From the NCBI GenBank assembly GCA_031277685.1, contig JAITLV010000111.1, positions 1 through 53,166 of the forward strand: 53,166 bases of DNA, given 5' to 3'. Shown piece by piece: positions 6,967 to 15,800 of the stretch. This DNA comes from Sphingobacterium sp. (lineage in GTDB: Bacteria; Bacteroidota; Bacteroidia; Sphingobacteriales; Sphingobacteriaceae). The position numbers and the translations under genes were made by a program. Numbering within the stretch: position 1 is the stretch's first letter; each line of letters opens with the position of its first letter. The notes under the pieces were generated by a model, which saw only the letters and a list, made by a program, of their open reading frames with translations, did no database searches and was not told where the DNA came from.

Positions 6967-9321
6967 TTATTTTTTCTTTTTTGATTTTGTTGTTTTTTTA
7001 ACATCCGCTTTCAATTCACCGGACATTGAATACGGAGCGGCTTCAACTGTGGTCCCCCGGCTATAATTCGGTTTGGCTGTCATATCAAAATTAAGGCTTC
7101 CACCTTCGTGAAGTGCTTTATGACTTAACCAGTTTTTAGGATAAGCTGCCCCATTGAACTGCAAGGTATTGACATAAACGTTCTCATTCGAATTCTTTGG
7201 TGCCTCGATCGTCAATGTCTTACCATTTTCAAAAGATAAAGTAGCTTTCTTAAATAGTGGAGCTCCTAACACATACTCATCTGTTGCTGGACAGACAGGG
7301 TAAAAACCCAAAGCAGAAAACACATACCATGCTGATGTTTGCCCATTATCCTCATCACCACAATAGCCATCTGGGCTGGGTTTATACATCCTGTCCATGA
7401 CCTGACGCACCCAATATTGCGTTTTCCACGGTTGACCTGCATAGTTATACAGATAAGGCATATGTTGGATTGGTTGATTACCATGTGCATATTGCCCCAT
7501 ATTTGCCACCTGCATCTCGCGAATTTCATGGATAATACCGCCATAATAGCTATCGTCAAAATTTGGAGCCTGAACAAATACAGAATCTAACATATTAACA
7601 AAAGTTGTCTTGCCTCCCATTAAATCGATCAGTCCCTGTACATCATGAAAAACACTCCAGGAGTAATGCCAACTATTACCTTCAGTAAATGCATCCCCCC
7701 ATTTCAATGGATTGAAAGGTGTTTGGAATTTACCATCCTTATTTTTCCCGCGCATCAGATTCGTAGAAGGATCAAATAAATTCTTATAGTTTTGAGCACG
7801 TTTAGCATACAGATCAATCTCTGCTTTAGGACGGTTCAATGCTTTTGCCAATTGGTATATGGTGAAATCATCATAGGCATATTCTAACGTACGGGCCGCA
7901 TTTTCATTGATTTTAACGTCATAAGGCACATAGCCCAAACTATTGTAATACTCGACACCTTTTCGTCCAACGGCAGTCATGGGGCCTTCATTATTCGCAC
8001 CATGCTGCAAAGCTTCATATAGTGTATTGATATCATATCCACGTAAGCCCTTCATATAAGCGTCGGAAACAACCGAAGCGGAATTATTACCGACCATAAT
8101 ATCCGCATAGCCAGGGCTACTCCATTCAGGTAGGAAACCTCCCTCTAGGTACGCATTGAGTAATCCCTCCTGCATTTCCTTATTGATCGAAGGATACATC
8201 AAGTTTAGGAAAGGATACAACGCTCTAAAAGTATCCCAAAAACCAGTTCCACCAAACAGATAACCCGGAAGAGTCTTTCCATTGTATGGGCTATAATGTA
8301 CAGCTTTTCCCTGTGCATCAATTTCATAAAGCTTATTCGGGAAGAACAAAGTACGATACATCGTTGAGTAAAATGTCCGTAATTGATCAATATCGTCACC
8401 CTCTACTTTAATTTTCCCCAATGTGTTATTCCAGATCTGACGGCCATCTTCTTTAACTTGATCAAAGGACTTATCGCCGAGCTCATTTAAGTTTAACAAT
8501 GCTTGTTCAGCACTAATAAAGGAGGAAGCCACTTTTACCTGAACAGGCTTCGATTTATCTGTCACCTTAAAACCAACAATTGCTCCTGTATGATCACCTT
8601 TGATCTGAAGCTGCCCATCTTTCTTTTCCTTTCCTTCCCAGGTTGCGACATTAGCAAAGGGCTGATCGAAAACGAGCACAAAATAATTTCTAAAATTTTC
8701 AGGTAAAGGGCCACGTGCATATTTTGACGAATAGCCAATAATCATATTTTTTTCGGGGATAATCTGAACTTCCGAACCTTTTTCATAAGCATCCAAAACG
8801 ATGTATGCATCGTCTGTCTTATTGAACGAGATACGAAACATTGCTGCGCGTTCAGTTGGTGTCATTTCCGCTGTAACATCATGATCGGCCAAATAAACCG
8901 AGTAATAATATGGTTTTACAATTTCCGCTTTATGCGAAAACCAACTTGCACGTTCATCCTGATCAAAAACTGGTTTTCCGGTAACGGGCATAATAGAGAA
9001 AACACCATAGTCATTCATCCAGGGAGAAGGTTGGTGGGTCTGCTTCAATCCGCGGATCTTATCAGCTGTATATTGATATTGCCAACCATCACCATTTTTA
9101 CCTGTCTGCGGTGTCCACATATTCATACCCCACGGTCTGGCTATCGATGGATAAGTATTCCCATTGGACAGCTCAAATTTGGATTCTGTACCCATTAAAG
9201 GATTTACCAGATCCACAGCCTCCAGTTGCTGTCCTCTAAACTTCTGAGCCAAAACCGGTTTTGCGCAAAACAAACCCAAGGACAATAATGACCCTAGAAA
9301 AACATTTAATGATTTCTTCAT
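6967..9321 (-). CDS. GH92 alpha-mannosidase, exported (784 aa)
   Basis: First gene of the mannosidase operon. The signal peptide ends near residue 25 (KPVLAQ). GH92 landmarks: GTGFWDTFRALYPF (358-371), EYAYDDF (480-486), FTEGNSWHYS (545-554, E547 the likely general acid), HGNQPIQHMPYLYN (613-626) and CGDEDNGQTSAWY (654-666). The extreme C-terminus carries a lysine-rich tail (VKKTTKSKKKK) that is not part of the fold and may be a disordered end. Clear but distant paralogue of the enzyme at 3931, so the pair probably removes different mannose linkages. Expression should be controlled by the operator at 9347-9364. Confidence 0.95.
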   Translation of the reverse strand: MKKSLNVFLGSLLSLGLFCAKPVLAQKFRGQQLEAVDLVNPLMGTESKFELSNGNTYPSIARPWGMNMWTPQTGKNGDGWQYQYTADKIRGLKQTHQPSPWMNDYGVFSIMPVTGKPVFDQDERASWFSHKAEIVKPYYYSVYLADHDVTAEMTPTERAAMFRISFNKTDDAYIVLDAYEKGSEVQIIPEKNMIIGYSSKYARGPLPENFRNYFVLVFDQPFANVATWEGKEKKDGQLQIKGDHTGAIVGFKVTDKSKPVQVKVASSFISAEQALLNLNELGDKSFDQVKEDGRQIWNNTLGKIKVEGDDIDQLRTFYSTMYRTLFFPNKLYEIDAQGKAVHYSPYNGKTLPGYLFGGTGFWDTFRALYPFLNLMYPSINKEMQEGLLNAYLEGGFLPEWSSPGYADIMVGNNSASVVSDAYMKGLRGYDINTLYEALQHGANNEGPMTAVGRKGVEYYNSLGYVPYDVKINENAARTLEYAYDDFTIYQLAKALNRPKAEIDLYAKRAQNYKNLFDPSTNLMRGKNKDGKFQTPFNPLKWGDAFTEGNSWHYSWSVFHDVQGLIDLMGGKTTFVNMLDSVFVQAPNFDDSYYGGIIHEIREMQVANMGQYAHGNQPIQHMPYLYNYAGQPWKTQYWVRQVMDRMYKPSPDGYCGDEDNGQTSAWYVFSALGFYPVCPATDEYVLGAPLFKKATLSFENGKTLTIEAPKNSNENVYVNTLQFNGAAYPKNWLSHKALHEGGSLNFDMTAKPNYSRGTTVEAAPYSMSGELKADVKKTTKSKKKK

Positions 9322-9346
9322 TATTTAGGATATATATAAATATTTC

Positions 9347-9364
9347 TACTAAAACGTATTAGTA
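9347..9364. promoter_or_regulatory. LacI-type operator before the GH92 operon
   Basis: TACTAAAACGTATTAGTA is an 18-bp palindrome with 8 of 9 base pairs symmetric around a central CG, the usual form of LacI-family operators. It lies 26-43 bases upstream of the GH92 start codon and touches the -7 box, where a bound repressor would block RNA polymerase. The lacI-type gene at 9492-10478 is the immediate upstream neighbour. The same motif recurs at 1748-1763. Confidence 0.7.
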
Positions 9365-9392
9365 AAGATATAAAAAAGAATATGAATTCAAA
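9363..9392 (-). promoter_or_regulatory. Predicted promoter of the GH92 operon
   Basis: On the minus strand TTTG (9392-9389) is followed after 18 bases by TATCTTTA (9370-9363), close to the Bacteroidota consensus TTTG / TAnnTTTG (7 of 8 in the -7 box). The last base of the -7 box is the first base of the 16-bp operator core. Confidence 0.55.
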
Positions 9393-9491
9393 ATAAACGC
9401 TATACTTTCGAATATTAGGTCTTATGATTTTTACAATAAGACATTACTTTCTCTGGAGCAAACCGGGGTTTCTCTCAGCAACACAGACAAA

Positions 9492-10478
9492 CTATCTTTT
9501 AATCAAATTCGTCGAAATCACATATTCTTTTGGGCTTGAGATACCCTGATCTATTTCTTTCAATAATACCCTAACACAGGTTTTTGCGATGGGCTCCAAT
9601 GGCTGTTGGATACAAGAGATCTTAGGGTTTAAGATATCGAACAATTCATGATCATCAAAAGAAAACAACGGAAAATCAACACGTTGGCCTCCTTCCGTTC
9701 GAAGCGACTTCAAACCAAGAATACAGAGATAATTAGTCGTAAAAAATAAGCCATCTAATTGCGTATTTTTAGATACCCAATTCCGCAAAGCAGTTATCCC
9801 CTTCTTCCGCAAATGATGGTAAGGCAATTCCAATACCCTTGCCTTCATGCCCGTTTTCGTACAAAATTCCAGATATGCTTCTTTACGGGCCAACATCTGA
9901 GGTTGATCCGAATCAATTGTAATTAATCCAAAATTTTTACATCCAATAGATTGTAGGTATAAACAGGCCTTTAGGCTGCTATCACCGTTATCAATATGCA
10001 CGTAATGCGTCGCTACAGCTGGAGAATTCCGATCAAATACAACCAGGGGAACTTTATGTTCCAAGATCTTGCGTTGATGTTCTTCTAAATTTACGGTGGG
10101 AGCCAAGATAATTCCTTCCACTCTCTTTTCGAGCATAAAATCAATAATATCCTGTGCGTTTTGGGCATCCCCTAACGTACTACTATAAAGAACATGATAA
10201 TTTTTCTTTCGCAACAATTCTTCTACATACAATGCAAAAGGGCCAAAAAAAGAATCACCGATATTTTCGACAATCAGTCCGATCGTATTTGAACGCCCTG
10301 TAGCCAAACTCTTTGCCAATGAATTGGGTTTATAGCCAACTTTCTCAACATAATCCAACACACGCTTTTCCAGCTCCTTGCTGATACGCGCCTGTTCCGC
10401 TTTATGATTGATCACCAATGAAACGGTAGATTTGGAGACATTCAGTTCCTGTGCAATTTCTTTAATAGATTTGGCCAT
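9492..10478 (-). CDS. LacI-family transcriptional regulator
   Basis: 328 aa, normal family length. N-terminal helix-turn-helix (about 4-25: IKEIAQELNVSKSTVSLVIN) with the hinge region YKPNSLAKSLATGRSNTIGLIV, then a complete periplasmic-binding-like effector domain (about 62-328). Members repress or activate carbohydrate genes and respond to a sugar or sugar phosphate. The gene lies 170 bases upstream of the GH92 operon on the same strand. Matching operators before the GH92 gene and susC and a weaker one before itself make it the probable regulator of the mannan locus; the effector (mannose or a mannobiose) is inference. Confidence 0.95.
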   Translation of the reverse strand: MAKSIKEIAQELNVSKSTVSLVINHKAEQARISKELEKRVLDYVEKVGYKPNSLAKSLATGRSNTIGLIVENIGDSFFGPFALYVEELLRKKNYHVLYSSTLGDAQNAQDIIDFMLEKRVEGIILAPTVNLEEHQRKILEHKVPLVVFDRNSPAVATHYVHIDNGDSSLKACLYLQSIGCKNFGLITIDSDQPQMLARKEAYLEFCTKTGMKARVLELPYHHLRKKGITALRNWVSKNTQLDGLFFTTNYLCILGLKSLRTEGGQRVDFPLFSFDDHELFDILNPKISCIQQPLEPIAKTCVRVLLKEIDQGISSPKEYVISTNLIKR

Positions 10479-10520
10479 ACGAGCATTTCATAAAATTAAG
10501 TGAATTTAGAAAATAAATTG

Positions 10521-10536
10521 AAGAATACGTTTTTAT
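10521..10536. promoter_or_regulatory. Degenerate LacI-type operator before the lacI-type gene
   Basis: AAGAATACGTTTTTAT matches the GH92-operon operator (ACTAATACGTTTTAGT on the minus strand) at 12 of 16 positions, including an unbroken ten-base core AATACGTTTT. It lies 43-58 bases upstream of the regulator's start codon, where autoregulation would act. No -7 box is found at the offset seen at the other two sites, so this is weaker. Confidence 0.35.
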
Positions 10537-10630
10537 TCGCTCGATGAATCGCTAACGAAGAACCAGCCTGAGTACACACTTACCATTTTCCAACGATAGC
10601 ACCCAAGCTTAATTAAAGTATCACCCCTAT

Positions 10631-10685
10631 TATACTTTAACAATACTTAATGAATACTTAATGAATACTTATCCAATACTGAAAA
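10631..10685. repeat. Five tandem 11-bp phased repeats, consensus (A/T)ATACTtaatg
   Basis: Consecutive units TATACTTTAAC, AATACTTAATG, AATACTTAATG, AATACTTATCC and AATACTGAAAA begin at 10631, 10642, 10653, 10664 and 10675. All share ATACT in register, one helical turn apart, so every copy faces the same side of the DNA. Such arrays fit cooperative binding of a regulator; none can be named from sequence. Confidence 0.75.
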
Positions 10686-10873
10686 CATAAGAGAGATCTA
10701 TTTTGCTGTCGTTCAGCATTGGGTGATCAACAGCTAAAATGGCAATTCGCACGCATCTTGTTTTATCGAGATTTAATAAAACGTTAAAAGTAAATATAAA
10801 AATTCAACCAGTCTTAGCGATATTGTAATGAAAATGTTAATTTTTTACTAAATTTACTGGCGACTAGCGTCTT

Positions 10874-11446
10874 ATGAAAAACAGTAAATCATACCAATAC
10901 CAAGAACTTCTACCGCTTATACAACAGGGGGATCAACGTGCTTTTTCGGTATTGTATGATTTATTTGCCCCCGACCTGACTTCGTTTATCGCAAAAAAAA
11001 TCAGTAGTCGTGAAATAGCTGAAGATATACTGCATGACCTTTTTATTTCAGTATGGAAAAACAGGGCATTCATCGAAGAAATAGAGTCTCTTCCGGCTTA
11101 CTTATTTAGTTCCTGTCGCTATTTAGTCCTTGCTCATTACCGCAAAGCAATGAAAATACAGATTACCCAGGGCTTTGAACATCTCGAGTTTGCAGATCAA
11201 TCCATACCGATCGAGGATCGACTCTATTACCGGTACATCATCGATGTTGTTGCCAAAGAAGTCGAAAACCTTCCTCAAAAATGTCAGGAAGTATTCAGAT
11301 TGAGCCGGGAGTATTATATGAGCAATAAAGAAATTGCACAAAAATTAGGCGTTAGTGAGTCCACTGTTGAAAAGCATATCAACAAGGCTATTCGCCATTT
11401 GCGCACTGCAACAGGTCATCTATTTCATTTTATTTTATTCTTTTAG
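10874..11446 (+). CDS. ECF-type RNA polymerase sigma factor (FecI-like)
   Basis: 190 aa. Sigma-70 region 2 spans about 25-90 (AFSVLYDLFAPDL, IAEDILHDLFISVWKNR) and region 4 about 125-180 (LPQKCQEVFRLSREYYMSNKEIAQKL, GVSESTVEKHINKAI). In the family the sigma factor is held by a membrane FecR protein and released when an STN-bearing SusC receptor binds its ligand. FecR and such a SusC follow in order, so the target is probably the operon from 11560 onward. The start ATG at 10874 gives a normal N-terminus. Confidence 0.95.
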   Translation: MKNSKSYQYQELLPLIQQGDQRAFSVLYDLFAPDLTSFIAKKISSREIAEDILHDLFISVWKNRAFIEEIESLPAYLFSSCRYLVLAHYRKAMKIQITQGFEHLEFADQSIPIEDRLYYRYIIDVVAKEVENLPQKCQEVFRLSREYYMSNKEIAQKLGVSESTVEKHINKAIRHLRTATGHLFHFILFF

Positions 11447-11559
11447 CGATCTCTGAGAGCCTTCTCATAAAAATATTTATTTTTTTTTCTTTTTTGACTA
11501 GAAGCTCCCCTTGTTTTATATCACTTGTATGATAACCAACCAGTGTAACGTTGCGATTT

Positions 11560-12687
11560 ATGAAGCAAGTGAAAGATATATATAGACTGATTACCAATTT
11601 TCTGAGCCGATCCGAAAGTATCGAGGAACGTAAACAACTATTTGATTGGTTTGATCAACAGGCTGTGGACCAAATACCAACAGAACAGTTTTCTACCATT
11701 CAAAAAAATGTAAAAAATCGTTTATTAAATGAGATTGGCACAATAGAACAAAAATCCAATACCCTCAAATACATCCGCATCATCAGTACGGCTGCAGCGG
11801 TATTATTAATTGGCTTTTTCACCTATACATACTGGCCCGCTACGGAACACATCGCTTCCAGCAAGTTACTAGCCTCGATTCCTCCGGGAAGTGAAAAAGC
11901 GATTATCACGCTGGCAGATGGCAAGCAGATCAATTTGGATGATTTGCCACTAAACCAAAGTATTCAAATTGGAGAAACAATCCTAATTAAGGACGCGCAG
12001 GGAAAAGTGAGCTACCAAAATGCTAGCACAGGAAAAAAAACCATACAGAAAAACAGCTTAAAAACCCCTAAAGGAGCCACCTACGAACTCACCTTAGTGG
12101 ATGGTACATTGGTCAGTCTCAATGCAGATTCCAAGCTGACATACCCCTCTTCATTTGATTCAGGAGATCGCATTGTTGAACTGGAAGGAGAAGCTTATTT
12201 TCAAGTAGCGAAAACAAAAGACCATCGCGGTTTCATTGTCAAGACGAAAGATCAACAAACGAAAGTGCTGGGGACAAAATTCAATATTAATGCCTATTCC
12301 GAAGAAAAAGGTATACGTACCAGCCTGCAGGAGGGATCGGTTATTGTTTCTAAACAGAATAGTGCAGTTAGGTTAAGTCCTAACGAGCAAGCCTTTTTAG
12401 ATCACGGCAAGTTGCGGTCTAAAGCTATAGACATCGACGAAGTACTAAGCTGGAAGAGTGGGCAGTTTTCTTTCGATGGATCCAATATGGAGGAAGTATT
12501 CAAAGACATCGGCAGATGGTACGATATTGACGTAACCTATACACGCAGCGAAAATATCGTCCAATATACCGGAAAAATCCCCCGAAATCTCAGTCTAGAA
12601 AAACTTATTTCATTGTTAAACTATGCTGATATCAAAACCAAGGCCGTTGTGGGGAAAAACAATAGAATTAACTTAATCATCACATAA
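11560..12687 (+). CDS. FecR-family anti-sigma factor
   Basis: 375 aa from ATG 11560; the open frame extends 9 bases further to a TTG that is less likely to be used. Order: cytoplasmic anti-sigma segment (about 1-70), one membrane helix (about 72-92, AAAVLLIGFFTYTYW), periplasmic FecR domain (from TPKGATYELTLVDGTLVSLN through about 280) and a C-terminal DUF4974-like domain (FSFDGSNMEEVFKDIGRWYDIDV). It senses the STN domain of the adjacent SusC in the periplasm and controls the sigma factor encoded upstream. Confidence 0.94.
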   Translation: MKQVKDIYRLITNFLSRSESIEERKQLFDWFDQQAVDQIPTEQFSTIQKNVKNRLLNEIGTIEQKSNTLKYIRIISTAAAVLLIGFFTYTYWPATEHIASSKLLASIPPGSEKAIITLADGKQINLDDLPLNQSIQIGETILIKDAQGKVSYQNASTGKKTIQKNSLKTPKGATYELTLVDGTLVSLNADSKLTYPSSFDSGDRIVELEGEAYFQVAKTKDHRGFIVKTKDQQTKVLGTKFNINAYSEEKGIRTSLQEGSVIVSKQNSAVRLSPNEQAFLDHGKLRSKAIDIDEVLSWKSGQFSFDGSNMEEVFKDIGRWYDIDVTYTRSENIVQYTGKIPRNLSLEKLISLLNYADIKTKAVVGKNNRINLIIT

Positions 12688-12851
12688 CCAAAATTATTAC
12701 CGAAATGAAAAGCGAAAAATTTCCACCCTGATAGGAGATTATTAATAGCAATAAAAGACGGATCCTGTTGGCGCAGAACCCGTCCAACCTATTGGTATTA
12801 AAGTATCGTCTAACTTCTAAATTATTAACACGTTAAAACCAAACGAATTTA

Positions 12852-15800
12852 ATGAAATTTACCTTAACTCCGTTCATTAAGAAGGAGAAAGATTTTCATT
12901 CTGCCGTATTGGATGCTAACTCCGCATCCGATATATGGCAAGCTGATGAAAAACGAAGCTCTCTTTTTGCGCGCCCATTATCCAGATCTCTCATGAGGAT
13001 CAACTTAATCACCCTACTGATCGGTTTAGGTCTGTCACAAGTAGATGCACATACCTATGCTCAACAGATTAGCTTAAAAAAGCAAAAATCGAGTTTGGAA
13101 TCGATCTTAAAAAACGTCGAAAAACAAAGTGGTTATTCATTCTTCTATAAAAAGAATGATATTAACCAAATTATTGACCTGTCAGCAGACATCAAAAACA
13201 TGCCGTTCAAACAGGTTTTAAATGTCATTCTAGGCAACGCTAATCTATCTTACGATTTCTTTGAAAAAACAGTCGTTGTAAAAAAAGAACAGGCGGGTAA
13301 TGCACAAAAAAACATCAGCCTTTCGTCCAAACAGCCTAATCAGCTATCAGGCACTATACAGCAGGTTATAAGTGGAAAAGTGATAGATGAAGATGGGAAA
13401 CCAATTTCTGGTGCAACACTACGCCTAAAATCGGACATGAAAAAAGCGGTGGTTTCTGCGATGGATGGATCCTTCAATCTTCCACTAACTGCTGCGGGTG
13501 AAACAATAATTGTCACTTCAATAGGTTACGAACCATACGAATTTTCGGCAAAATTTACAGGTCATCTTCTAACGGTAAAACTAAAGAAGACTGAAGCCAA
13601 AGTCGAAGAGGTTGTCGTAACGGGTATGATGACACGCAAAAAGGAAAGCTTCTCCGGAGCGACAGCATCTTTTACTGGTCAAGAACTTAAAATGGTCAAC
13701 AACCAAAATGTAATTGCAGGCTTAAGAGCGCTTGACCCCTCCTTTATTCAGATCGAAAATAACGCATTGGGATCAAATCCCAATATGCTCCCCAAGATTG
13801 AACTTCGTGGGCAAACCAGTATTTCGACCTCTGCCCTTCGCGATGAATTTTCAATAGACCCAAACCAACCTTTATTCATCTTAGATGGTTTTGAGACAAA
13901 TTTAAGAACAATCATGGATCTCGACATGAATATCATTCAAAATGTCACGATTCTAAAGGATGCCGCTTCGACAGCGATTTATGGTTCAAGAGCTTCCAAC
14001 GGCGTTATTGTCGTCGAAACGATCAAACCCAAAGCCGGGAAGATCATGCTTTCTTATACGACTGATATGCAAGCGCAAATTCCCGATCTTTCCAGCTACA
14101 ACATGATGAACGCTTCGGAAAAACTTGAATTTGAGCGATTGTCAGGACGATATACTGCCAACAGTAATTTAATTGAGCAACAGATCATTCTTGACAGTAT
14201 TTATAATGCCCGGCTTCAGGAAGTATTAAGTGGAGTTGATACCTATTGGCTAAAAATCCCTGTGCAAACCGGTTTCTCCCATCGTCACTCTTTGAGCGCG
14301 CGCGGTGGGGAAGGCGCACTCGTATTTGATGCTGGTGTCAATTATAAAAATACAAAAGGTAGCATGAAAGGTTCAGGACGTGACGACTGGTCAGCAAACC
14401 TTAATCTAAACTACCGTGCAGGAAAATTAAATATTGCCAACCGGGCCTTTGTAACCGGATATACGGGTAACGAATCGCCCTATGGCAATTTCTCCACCTG
14501 GGTAAATACAAATCCATATTACAGGCCCCTGTCTGCCAGTGAAAAATTCTTAACTTATAAAGAAGACGCCCGTAACAGGAATTTTTCATGGAATGTATTT
14601 AATCCGATATACGATGCTAATCTTTCGAGTTTTAATACGACCAAAAACTATGTCATCAACAATAATCTGATGATGACTTATGACTTCAATCCAGCACTTC
14701 GCTTAACAGCGAGTGGACAGATTAGCAAAGGGATGACAGATACAGATAACTTCCTTTCCCCTTTGCATTCTTCCTTTGAAGGTGTTGAAAACCGAAAAAA
14801 AGGTTCATTGGCACACAGAGAATCCTCCGTCTTTGGATATACAGCAAACGCCATGTTAACGTATTCGAAAGTTTTACAAGCTAAACATACCATCACAGCA
14901 AATATCCGCGGTGAAATAAGTGAGTCACAAAATCGACTCAACGGATATAAAGCTGTAGGGTTTCCTGCGGCAAGTAACGGTAATCCAAGTTTTGCCTTTG
15001 GTTTTGAACAAGACTCCAAACCGTCGGCAAGCACGAGAATTTCACGACGAAGTTCATTGCTCGGCTCCATCAATTACTCTTATGACCAACGTTACAATTT
15101 TGACGTAAACTATAATATAGACGGTTCAACTAGTTTTGGTTCCAACAACTTATTCTCTCCATATTATTCTTTTGGGACAAGTTGGAACATCCACAATGAG
15201 CGCTTTGCAAAAACAGTAAACTGGATTAATATGTTGCGTTTAAGAGCAAATATCGGTATTACCGGCAATCAAAACTTTGGTAATGTGAGCCAGTCGATAT
15301 TTGATTATAATGCAGATGTAAATCGATTTGGACAAGGTATTAGTTTATCTGCATTAGGTGCTCCAGATTTGGAGTGGCAACGGACCAGGCAGACCAGCGT
15401 TGGTATAGATGCTACTTTATTTAACAACAAGTTGAACTTCCAGATCAATGCGTATGATAAATACACTGATCCATTGGTCGTTGCAGTCACCTTGCCCTCT
15501 TCGACCGGCTTATCTGCGTATCCCTTCAATGCTGGATCGCTAGATTACAAAGGACTAGAAGCCACGATCAATTACTCGCCTATTTATAGACCACAAAACC
15601 AATTTATAGTGACATTTGGATTAACAGGTTCCATGTTAAAAGCCAAGTATGCAAATTTCAATAATAAATTGAGCTCATTGAATAATGAGATGAAACAGAG
15701 CAATGCCCTAATCAGATATCAGGATGGTTACAGTCCAAATACCTTATGGGCAGTTCAGTCTCAGGGGATAGACCCTTCATCCGGGCGAGAAGTATTTCTG

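Larger units (their letters stand above)
10479..10873. other. Intergenic region between lacI-type gene and ECF sigma gene (395 bp)
   Basis: No ORF with gene-like features is present. The stretch holds a degenerate operator copy (10521-10536), a run of five 11-bp phased repeats (10631-10685) and the untranscribed leaders of two divergent genes. No convincing TTTG / TAnnTTTG promoter could be fixed for the ECF gene; the best -7-like string is TAAATTTA at 10849-10856. Confidence 0.6.

Noticed and set aside
6957..7004. Longer start for the BSP-type gene (ATG 7004)
   Set aside because: It overlaps the end of the preceding GH92 gene and puts a charged stretch before the signal peptide; ATG 6956 gives a normal signal sequence.
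6967..7005. Lysine-rich tail of the 784-aa GH92 as a frameshift artefact
   Set aside because: The A/T-rich codons stay in frame to a normal stop 10 bases before the next start; charged tails on exported enzymes are not rare, so there is no evidence of error.
9419..9442. Hairpin GTCTTAT-N10-ATAAGAC after the lacI-type gene
   Set aside because: Only seven AT-rich pairs and no U-run, so a terminator call is not supported.
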